Source: Candidatus Nanoarchaeia archaeon
GTDB lineage: Archaea > Nanobdellota > Nanobdellia > Tiddalikarchaeales > Tiddalikarchaeaceae
Reading direction: 5' to 3'
Assembly: GCA_028704265.1 (NCBI GenBank)
Contig: JAQVLH010000079.1
Location: 1-5,885, forward strand
DNA length: 5,885 nt
Below the pieces are notes generated by a model that saw nothing but the letters and a program-made list of their open reading frames with translations, was not told the origin of the DNA and made no database searches. This document shows positions 1-5,735 of this stretch, piece by piece (the stretch's first letter is position 1; every line of letters begins with the position of its first letter). Both the position numbers and the translations under genes were made by a program.

Positions 1-1
1 C

Positions 2-526
2 ATTGAATATCCACAAACAAGAAGATTTGCAGATGTATGGATTGGAAGAAGCGCAACAGAAACTTCATCAGTTAATGTTGGAGATGAAATTTCAGGTTCA
101 GGATGGACTGTTGCAGGCTCAAGTGTTGCAAGTGCTGGAGGAGTAACTCCTATAGTACCTGGAATTGGAGCAAGCGCAGCAGCTTATTCAAGCCCAGTAA
201 GTTTAGTAAAACCAACTATAATAATTGGTGGTGGAGAAGCTAACTCATTAACTGCAGAATTAGCAAGTAATGAGGAAGGAGTAACTACTGCAACATTATT
301 AGAAAACACTAATAAGGCTTACTTGGAATTAATTGAGAACGCATTTGGCGGAAGTCAAACAGTTCTTGTAATTGCAGGAAGAGATGCAAAAGATACTAAG
401 CTTGCATGCCAAGCATTAGCTGCACATGTTGCTGGAACAAGAGCAATGAGTTTAACAGGAAACCTAGTATGGTTAGACACTACTCAAAGTTCATATACTT
501 CAGTAACTGTAGCAACAGTTGAATAA
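2..526 (+). CDS. S-layer protein, C-terminal part (5' truncated)
   Basis: The frame is open from base 2 to the TAA at 524-526, giving 174 residues with no start, so the gene begins upstream of the window. A TTG at 323 lies inside the frame and is not the real start. The text reads KPTIIIGGGEANSLTAEL, then a Leu/Glu/Asn stretch, then TVLVIAGRDAKDTKLACQAL. A 'VVGG-(x)-N-x-L' strand followed by 'G-(x)-VLVVAG-x-x-x-DT-x-x-A' is the pattern I know from the C-terminal domain of S-layer proteins in DPANN and euryarchaeal genomes. The Ser/Thr/Gly/Ala-rich stretch at window residues 20-65 suits a surface protein. It would form the outer paracrystalline cell coat. Hand-counted GC on sampled lines is about 40%, clearly above the rest of the window, as expected for a highly expressed gene. 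No C-terminal membrane anchor follows; the chain ends in a Thr/Val-rich strand. Family is likely, exact subtype uncertain. Confidence 0.8.
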   Translation: MEYPQTRRFADVWIGRSATETSSVNVGDEISGSGWTVAGSSVASAGGVTPIVPGIGASAAAYSSPVSLVKPTIIIGGGEANSLTAELASNEEGVTTATLLENTNKAYLELIENAFGGSQTVLVIAGRDAKDTKLACQALAAHVAGTRAMSLTGNLVWLDTTQSSYTSVTVATVE

Positions 527-550
527 AGTTTAATTAATTAAATTTTATTT

Positions 551-606
551 AATAATTCGGGAAAAAAAGGGAGAGGAGTAATCCTCTCCTTTTTAACCCA
601 ATTATT
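551..606 (+). terminator. Long imperfect hairpin after the S-layer gene
   Basis: The core stem pairs 565-577 with 582-594 (13 bp, one G-T wobble at 569-590) around a GTAA loop at 578-581, and its descending arm ends in a five-T run. An outer stem continues after a small internal loop: GGG 559-561 with CCC 597-599, T557 with A600, and AATAAT 551-556 with ATTATT 601-606, with C558 bulged. Archaeal termination mainly needs oligo-T, so the T-run may terminate while the stem protects the 3' end of the abundant S-layer mRNA. The pairing is directly visible; the function is inferred. Confidence 0.75.
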
Positions 607-635
607 AAAAAAAAATATTTTCTCAAAATTAAAAA

Positions 636-645
636 TTTTTATAAG
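636..645 (+). promoter_or_regulatory. TATA box for a leaderless transcript of the giant surface protein
   Basis: TTTTTATAAG matches the archaeal TATA consensus and follows an A-rich stretch (631-635) in the place of a BRE. Its centre is about 26 nt before the ATG at 667, the usual TATA-to-start-site distance, so the transcript should begin at or just before the start codon. No Shine-Dalgarno-like sequence lies in 646-666, which agrees with leaderless translation. Confidence 0.6.
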
Positions 646-666
646 TAATAACCTTATCTAATACGT

Positions 667-3600
667 ATGCGAATAAAATCGCTATTAACACTTGTAATAA
701 TTCTATTATTAATTGATTATTCCTTTTCTGGCACTTGTTATCGTTCAGAGAGTTATTGTGCAGAATACGGAACAAAACAAGAATGCCATGATGAACCATA
801 TCAAGGTACATGTGATGGAACTAAAAGAGTAAATAAACCAGTTTCTGGATGGTGTCCAAAAACAACATGCGAAACACATACTATTTATGATAAATGTGAC
901 AGTAATTGTATGGGCTCAAGATATAAAAATTGTTGTTGTAACTTGTGGTGTGGAAGAAGAAGCTGTTGTGACACAGAAACTTATGTTTATTCATGTCAAA
1001 TTAATTGTAATCCTCATTCTAAAATAACCTGCACAACAGTAGCGGAAAATTGTATGATTGATAATTGGGTTAATGAACCTTATACTTATCCTTGTACTTT
1101 AAAAAAACCAGTATGTAATTGGGTGGAGGATACTTCTAATTGTGTAAGAACATCAATTAAGCAGGTGCCTTATGAATGCTCTGATGCGGCAAATATTCCG
1201 CTTGTAAGTGTTTCAAAATCAAGCAATTCGATAACAATACAAACTTCATATGGTATTAATTTTGATGGCCAAGTTCAATTATATTATGATTTAATAGATG
1301 GAACAATACCCAATTGCCAAAAACTCACATGCGGAAAGCCAACCATTGATAATGAATGCAATCGCGGATGTTTAACTTCCCAAATAGAATCAAAATATTC
1401 ATACTTTGGTTCAAACACATTAAGCAAAACAATTAATATTTCTCAGGATAAAACTTATAATTTACTTGTTGGAGTATGGAAGAATGGGAATTATTTAACT
1501 CATTATAATTATGGAAATGTAAGGATTGACTCAGTTACTAATATTAATGATATTTTGGTTTCAAGAAATGAAAACGTGATAACAATCACGACTAAGTATT
1601 CTTCAAATTATGTTTCGCCAGTTGAAATTTATTATGACTTAGTTGAAGGAAGTTTTCCTAACTGCCAAAAGTTTTCCTGCGGATTGCCAAGCATTGATAA
1701 GGATTGCAACAAAAGCTGCTTAACAAGCGCAATAAGCACTCAAACAACAAATGTGGGGCCAAATGTTGCAATAAAAATTATTACAATACCTTATGATAAA
1801 AGTTATACTTTAACAGTAGGAGTGTGGAAGAATGGTGAAAGAAAAGCAGTAAAAACTTACTCTAATAAAATATTAGTAGATTCTCCAAGAACAACTATTA
1901 ATAATGTTATAGTTTCAAAAACGGATGAAGCAATAACAATAAAAACGGATTATTTCACTAACTATGATTCGAATATTAAAATCTATTATGACCTAATAGA
2001 AGGAGTAATGCCTAATTGTGAGAAATTAACATGCGGAGAAAAAAGCACTGACACCCAATGCAATCATGGCTGCTTAAGGAATGAAATCTTAACCCAAAGC
2101 GTAAAAGCTGGAATAAACACTGCAATAAAAATAATTAATATTCCTCAGGATAAAAATTATAAATTAATAATTGGGATATGGAGGAATGGGCAATTTCATG
2201 TAAGCCGTGAATACGGAAACGTAATTATTAATTCAGTAACTTCAATAAAAACACTAACTGCTGCAAAAGATGAAAATAATGTAATAGTAAACATTAGCGG
2301 ATTATTTTCAACCAATTATGATTCAACAATAAAACTGAATTACATATTAAAAGGTCCAAAAACTTCTTACGCAGGGTATTCATTAAATCAAAATATTAGC
2401 TACATTGCAAAAAAAGGAAATAATTATTTTTCAAAACTAATCCAAATACCAGTAGACATTGACTTTCAATTATCTTTAGGAATATGGAAAGACAATCAAC
2501 TAAAAGCTGTAAAAAATTATGGTATTGTAAGAATTAATTCAAAAACAATAATATTAAACGCTACTTTAGAAAAAGATATTGACAAAGCAACAATCACTCC
2601 AACAATTAAATTTAGCAATAATTACATATCAAACGCTCAATTAAAATACTCATTAACAAACACTCCTAATTATTTTTATAATTTCTCTGCAGCAAAAACT
2701 AACACTTTTATTAATAATTTCAATATAAAATACAACACTAACCTTTACTTAAAAGCTGAGATAATAAAAGATGGAATAGTTAAAGCTTCATACAATTTTG
2801 GCAACATAAGAATTAATGCACCAATAACTAATTTAAAAAATGTTACAGTAATTCCAAGCTCTAAAGCAGTAACTGTAAAAACTTTTTATGAAACTAATTA
2901 TGCCTCAAGGATGAAAATAATCTACGAATTTTATGACTATTATAATAAACTTCCATACTCTTCAATAAAAGAAAATATTACTTCAAAAATTGGAATTAAT
3001 CTTGCGCAAAAAGCCATCACTCTTGCAAAAAACAGGTATTACAGCCTTAAAATAAAGGTATACAAAATAGGAATTGATAACAAAGAATACTTAAAAATCA
3101 CTTATGACTATCCTTCAAAATTTATAATTGGTCAAGTGCTTGAGCCAAGCATTAAATCATTTAACATTATTGGAGAGCAGTTAATAAATAATAATTTAAA
3201 ACTTGATTTCGAAATCCTAAACTGCGCTTATTATAATAATTTAACAATAACTGGATGCAACTCTTACTCTAACAAGATTGCTCGCTGCAAAGATTCAATA
3301 ACTTTCACACCAAAACAAACCGGTTCATGCATGCTAAATGTAAAAATAAACGATGCTCCAACAAAAACGTTAAAATTACTTTTCATTAAAAACCCAATCA
3401 ACAATGTTAATGGAACTAACCCTTTCATTCCTGGAAACATGAACGAAGAAGAATTCACCAACTATATAGAAACAGGAAACTATGACGCAAAAATCATGGA
3501 ATTATTATTAAGTGGATTAACTAATCAGCAAATAATGAATACTTTAATGATTTCAGCATTAGGTATTACAGGGATAATAACTTATAAGCAAAGCGACAAA

Positions 3601-4908
3601 ATATTAAAAAGAATTCAAAAAATAAGAGATTTAGTTTATTCAAATCATGATGCAAGTAATACTATTAATTCGATTGGAAAAATATTAGGCTATGCTGGAA
3701 TTGGATTATTAAGTGTTGGGGTAATATCTGCATTTTTAGGAGCATCCGTTCCAATAAGTATAATTGCCGGAGTTGCAGGAATAGTTGGAATAACTGGTTC
3801 AGCTTTAGAATATTTGTCACATCAATATGCAATCAATATTGAATCAAAAACTGAATTAAGCAAAGAAGTTTATTTGAAAGAACATTCTATTCAAATGACT
3901 CTTGATTTCGCTTTTTTAGTAATAGATGCAGCAACTTTAGGACAAGGCTCAAAGTTTACAAAACCTCTTGTTGAAGAAGCAATTGAAAGAATTACAAAAG
4001 AAGCAGTAAGCGAATTTTCAGAAATAAGCATAAAAGAAGTCAGCGGAGAATTATTAGAAAGAGCATTAAAAGAAGCTGAAGAAGAGTTTATAGAAAAAAC
4101 AGCAAAAGAAGCATTAAGTCCAATAACTAATCTTTTGAAGCAAAAATTATCAAAATATGTAACTGAAGAAGCATTGGATAATTTTACCTTTAAATTATCA
4201 AAGCAAAGCGATGAAATAATAGAAAAAATAACTAAAATACTTACAGACAATCCTGAAATGATAAAAATTTTAGGAAACTCTAAAATGCTTCATTCATTAA
4301 TAAATATATTAAGCGCATTTCCAAATAAAGATTTGACTAAATTAATTTCAACAATACTTTCAAATTCCCTTGAATTTTTTAAAAAAACAGGAAAAATTCC
4401 CTCCTTTAATTGGGTGAATTCAATAGATGGAGTAAGCCCTTGTCAATTTGTATTTAATGAAGATGGAACTGAACTCGCAATAGAATTAGCTAAAAATAAA
4501 GTTGATGATGTAATAAAATATTCCGACTTTTTAATACAGCATGAATTAAAGCATTATGAGTATCAATTTGTTAAAAAAATAGATTATGCTCAAAAATTAC
4601 TACAATATTTTGATAAAGAAACAGCTGAACAAATAAATAATATATTAATAGATGCACAAATAGACGCAGAACTAGCAGCGGCAAACCCAATAATAAAAGA
4701 ACAAATAAAAGAATATGAAAAAGAATTTTACAAAGAAGCAGCAGGTAATTATTTGATTAATGATCCTTTAAATTTTGCAAAATTATTTTATGATTTTAAA
4801 ATTGGAGAAGTATTAGATAATAGTTTTAAAAATGCATATGAATATATAAAACTAAACGAAAAATATATTGAATGGTATGATTTAATTAGTGAGATGATTA
4901 AGAAATGA
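667..4908 (+). CDS. Giant secreted/membrane surface protein with Cys-rich head, Ig-like repeats and C-terminal HExxH metallopeptidase-like domain
   Basis: 1413 residues. Residues 1-21 are a signal peptide (MRIK, then a Leu/Ile core, with S-F-S before a likely cut after S21). Residues 24-171 hold 22 cysteines, including a CCC and a CC, so this is a disulfide-rich extracellular head. About 175-825 are six Ig/Fn3-like repeats; the first three share YYDL-x-x-G, a C-x4-C-x8-C-x3-C loop and a G-(V/I)-W-(K/R)-N-G turn. About 826-910 is another beta domain with four Cys. Hydrophobic segments lie at 956-973, 1006-1027 and 1028-1047, with a K/R-rich loop at 974-990. About 1095-1200 is charged amphipathic helix. 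The C-terminal domain (about 1245-1410) has HELKH at 1292-1296 and NILID at 1325-1329, with IDAE just after. In gluzincin-type peptidases the two His and a downstream Asp or Glu bind zinc and the Glu of HExxH is catalytic. The Lys in HELKH departs from the strict signature, which prefers uncharged residues there. The start is supported by the signal peptide and the leaderless promoter. Substrate unknown; no whole-length family recognised. Confidence 0.85.
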   Translation: MRIKSLLTLVIILLLIDYSFSGTCYRSESYCAEYGTKQECHDEPYQGTCDGTKRVNKPVSGWCPKTTCETHTIYDKCDSNCMGSRYKNCCCNLWCGRRSCCDTETYVYSCQINCNPHSKITCTTVAENCMIDNWVNEPYTYPCTLKKPVCNWVEDTSNCVRTSIKQVPYECSDAANIPLVSVSKSSNSITIQTSYGINFDGQVQLYYDLIDGTIPNCQKLTCGKPTIDNECNRGCLTSQIESKYSYFGSNTLSKTINISQDKTYNLLVGVWKNGNYLTHYNYGNVRIDSVTNINDILVSRNENVITITTKYSSNYVSPVEIYYDLVEGSFPNCQKFSCGLPSIDKDCNKSCLTSAISTQTTNVGPNVAIKIITIPYDKSYTLTVGVWKNGERKAVKTYSNKILVDSPRTTINNVIVSKTDEAITIKTDYFTNYDSNIKIYYDLIEGVMPNCEKLTCGEKSTDTQCNHGCLRNEILTQSVKAGINTAIKIINIPQDKNYKLIIGIWRNGQFHVSREYGNVIINSVTSIKTLTAAKDENNVIVNISGLFSTNYDSTIKLNYILKGPKTSYAGYSLNQNISYIAKKGNNYFSKLIQIPVDIDFQLSLGIWKDNQLKAVKNYGIVRINSKTIILNATLEKDIDKATITPTIKFSNNYISNAQLKYSLTNTPNYFYNFSAAKTNTFINNFNIKYNTNLYLKAEIIKDGIVKASYNFGNIRINAPITNLKNVTVIPSSKAVTVKTFYETNYASRMKIIYEFYDYYNKLPYSSIKENITSKIGINLAQKAITLAKNRYYSLKIKVYKIGIDNKEYLKITYDYPSKFIIGQVLEPSIKSFNIIGEQLINNNLKLDFEILNCAYYNNLTITGCNSYSNKIARCKDSITFTPKQTGSCMLNVKINDAPTKTLKLLFIKNPINNVNGTNPFIPGNMNEEEFTNYIETGNYDAKIMELLLSGLTNQQIMNTLMISALGITGIITYKQSDKILKRIQKIRDLVYSNHDASNTINSIGKILGYAGIGLLSVGVISAFLGASVPISIIAGVAGIVGITGSALEYLSHQYAINIESKTELSKEVYLKEHSIQMTLDFAFLVIDAATLGQGSKFTKPLVEEAIERITKEAVSEFSEISIKEVSGELLERALKEAEEEFIEKTAKEALSPITNLLKQKLSKYVTEEALDNFTFKLSKQSDEIIEKITKILTDNPEMIKILGNSKMLHSLINILSAFPNKDLTKLISTILSNSLEFFKKTGKIPSFNWVNSIDGVSPCQFVFNEDGTELAIELAKNKVDDVIKYSDFLIQHELKHYEYQFVKKIDYAQKLLQYFDKETAEQINNILIDAQIDAELAAANPIIKEQIKEYEKEFYKEAAGNYLINDPLNFAKLFYDFKIGEVLDNSFKNAYEYIKLNEKYIEWYDLISEMIKK
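1189..3141 (+). repeat. Six tandem Ig/Fn3-like protein repeats within the giant gene
   Basis: Approximate units in protein residues: R1 175-290, R2 291-407, R3 408-524, R4 525-626, R5 627-719, R6 720-825. R1-R3 are close copies of about 117 residues with the four-Cys insert at 217/222/231/235, 333/338/347/351 and 451/456/465/469. R4 keeps the G-I-W-K turn and the 'NYG-x-V-x-IN' end strand but loses all four cysteines. R5 keeps 'NFGNIRIN'. R6 is the most diverged. All six share an 'I-T-I-x-T-x-(Y/F)-x-x-NY' type first half. The pattern fits a rigid extracellular stalk whose membrane-distal units are disulfide-stabilised. Boundaries are set by eye. Confidence 0.8.
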
Positions 4909-5333
4909 TAACTAAATGGCAACAAAAGATGAAAGGATTTAAAGAAATTTATGAAAATTCAGAAAAAATTAAATTAAAAGAAGAATTATCAAATATAGAA
5001 GATAAAATATATCCTTTTGTTAAAGAAGATATTATAAAACCTTTAATGCATGTTATTATTCATATTATTGAAACTCAAAATATTTCATATAAAAATTTAG
5101 AAACTTGTACTTACTCATTTTATTATTATTTTATAAAAGATTATTTGTTTTTAGATAAATTTGTTAAAATGACTGGAATGAATATAAAACAATTAGAAGA
5201 AGAAGGTAAAAAAACTTTTGAAATTTTTAAAGAAAGTTATAAAAAAATTGAAAAAATTGAATTTGATGAGATAAAATTTAAAGAAGATATTAAAAAATTA
5301 GTTAAAATATCACACGAAAAGAATAAAATATAA
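4905..5333 (+). CDS. Small all-helical Lys/Glu-rich cytosolic protein coupled to the giant gene (candidate partner or immunity protein)
   Basis: 142 residues. The ATG at 4905 overlaps the TGA of the giant gene by four bases (ATGA), a classic sign of coupled translation in one operon; the next in-frame Met is M9. There is no signal peptide and no membrane segment. The chain reads as three or four charged helices, with Lys/Glu-rich ends and an aromatic core around residues 61-87 (YYYFIKDYLF). Residues 49-53 read HVIIH, which is an H-x3-H but not a protease motif because it lacks the Glu. I recognise no family. Its tight link to a surface protein ending in a metallopeptidase-like domain suggests a partner: an inhibitor or immunity protein, a regulator, or a chaperone. 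The coding sequence is very AT-rich (two hand-counted lines about 17% and 23% GC), lower than the repeat part of its neighbour. Confidence 0.75.
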   Translation: MITKWQQKMKGFKEIYENSEKIKLKEELSNIEDKIYPFVKEDIIKPLMHVIIHIIETQNISYKNLETCTYSFYYYFIKDYLFLDKFVKMTGMNIKQLEEEGKKTFEIFKESYKKIEKIEFDEIKFKEDIKKLVKISHEKNKI

Positions 5334-5383
5334 CAACCAAATAAAACTTTAACAAATATTGAAGAACTAAAAAAAGAAAAAAG

Positions 5384-5398
5384 AAAAAAATTTATAGA
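5384..5398 (+). promoter_or_regulatory. Putative TATA box and BRE for the 66-residue membrane protein gene
   Basis: Seven A residues run into TTTATAGA, a good archaeal BRE/TATA match. A start site about 25 nt downstream would fall near 5418-5421, giving a leader of roughly 10 nt before the ATG at 5431. This suggests that the 66-residue gene has its own promoter and is separate from the operon before it. Confidence 0.45.
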
Positions 5399-5410
5399 GT
5401 AGGTTAATAA

Positions 5411-5434
5411 AAAAAATTTATGAGAGTAAAATGA
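5411..5434 (+). repeat. 24-bp direct repeat, copy A (spans the start codon of the 66-residue gene)
   Basis: The element is A6-TTTATGAGA, then GTAAAATGA. It matches 5648-5671 at 22 of 24 positions. A shorter related module, A6-TTTATAGAG, lies at 5385-5399. Copy A contains the gene's ATG at 5431-5433. It also holds a four-codon mini-frame, ATG 5420 to TGA 5434, whose stop overlaps that start. Confidence 0.7.
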
Positions 5435-5631
5435 AAAAAACTAAATCGGATTTAATTAAGGAGCAGAACAAGAAATTATTGCCTTTCATAGTTATAATTT
5501 TAATTATTGCAATTTCTCTTCAATTTTTTGATAGTATTGAAGGAAGTATTATTAAAATGATTTTTTGGGCAGCAGTTTTAATATTTGGAGTTAAATATTA
5601 TAACGATTCTAAAAAAAAGAAAAAATTATAA
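5431..5631 (+). CDS. Small two-helix membrane protein of unknown function
   Basis: 66 residues. There are two hydrophobic segments, about 16-33 (LPFIVIILIIAISLQFF) and about 39-56 (IIKMIFWAAVLIFGVKYY), joined by a short acidic loop (DSIEG). Both ends are Lys-rich (MKKTKSD at the start, KKKKKL at the end), so the positive-inside rule predicts both termini in the cytoplasm and a hairpin in the membrane. I recognise no family. The start at 5431 is preferred because it precedes a Lys-rich N-terminus and lies at a plausible distance from the TATA-like box at 5391-5398; there is no clear Shine-Dalgarno site. It could be a stress or toxin-like peptide, a membrane-protein subunit or an assembly factor; nothing in the sequence favours one of these. 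Confidence 0.65.
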   Translation: MKKTKSDLIKEQNKKLLPFIVIILIIAISLQFFDSIEGSIIKMIFWAAVLIFGVKYYNDSKKKKKL

Positions 5632-5635
5632 ACTA

Positions 5636-5645
5636 TTTAATTTTT
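5636..5645 (+). terminator. Possible oligo-T terminator after the 66-residue gene
   Basis: A T-rich stretch ending in five T (5641-5645) lies within 15 bases of the stop codon; another five-T run follows at 5685-5689. Oligo-T runs terminate archaeal RNA polymerase, but the whole area is AT-rich and chance is a real alternative. Confidence 0.3.
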
Positions 5646-5647
5646 AT

Positions 5648-5671
5648 AAAAAATTTATGAGATTAAAATAA
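5648..5671 (+). repeat. 24-bp direct repeat, copy B
   Basis: This is the second copy of the element at 5411-5434, with G-to-T and G-to-A differences at element positions 16 and 23. The second change turns the start codon of copy A into ATA, so copy B heads no gene. If ATA is read as the former start, the frame closes after 12 codons (TAA at 5705-5707). It may be a duplicated promoter/start region or the remnant of a lost gene. Confidence 0.65.
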
Positions 5672-5722
5672 TAAAGGAGTATTATTTTTCATTAAAAAAC
5701 CTTTAAAAAACCTTTATTATTT
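5666..5722 (+). repeat. 12-bp perfect inverted repeat with 33-bp spacer
   Basis: AAATAATAAAGG at 5666-5677 is the exact reverse complement of CCTTTATTATTT at 5711-5722. The right arm lies 13 bases before the ATG at 5736, inside the promoter region of the last gene. It could be an operator bound by a dimeric regulator, or a loose hairpin at a transcript end. AT-rich composition makes such matches more likely, but each arm carries a GG or CC end. Confidence 0.5.
5692..5713 (+). promoter_or_regulatory. Tandem 11-bp repeat with TATA-like box of the last gene
   Basis: TTAAAAAACCT occurs twice head to tail, at 5692-5702 and 5703-5713. The second copy holds TTTAAAAA (5702-5709), whose centre is about 30 nt before the ATG at 5736, so a nearly leaderless transcript is expected. 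The one-helical-turn spacing of the copies may matter for binding of TBP/TFB or a regulator. Confidence 0.4.
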
Positions 5723-5735
5723 ATTTTATTTAGTT

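Noticed and set aside
323..526. A separate 67-residue gene starting at TTG 323
   Set aside because: The same frame is open back to base 2 and the upstream residues continue the S-layer domain, so this is only the tail of that gene.
641..657. ATAAG/CTTAT inverted arms around the TATA region as an operator
   Set aside because: The arms are only five A/T-rich bases and overlap the TATA box; chance is sufficient explanation.
629..811. 60-codon open frame on the minus strand over the start of the giant gene
   Set aside because: It overlaps the promoter and signal peptide of a well-supported gene and has no supporting promoter or recognisable product.
1189..2238. CRISPR-like or DNA-level repeat array in the giant gene
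   Set aside because: The periodicity is about 350 bp and conserved at protein level with an intact reading frame, so it is a protein repeat.
3264..3461. 65-codon minus-strand open frame
   Set aside because: It lies wholly inside the giant gene and is a frame shadow; no features of its own.
3891..4250. 119-codon minus-strand open frame, Ser/Ile-rich
   Set aside because: It is the antisense of the Glu/Lys/Ala-rich helical region; its Ser/Phe/Leu-rich text is typical of such shadows.
5049..5063. HVIIH in the 142-residue protein as a second metal-binding protease motif
   Set aside because: It lacks the catalytic Glu of HExxH and no downstream ligand motif is visible.
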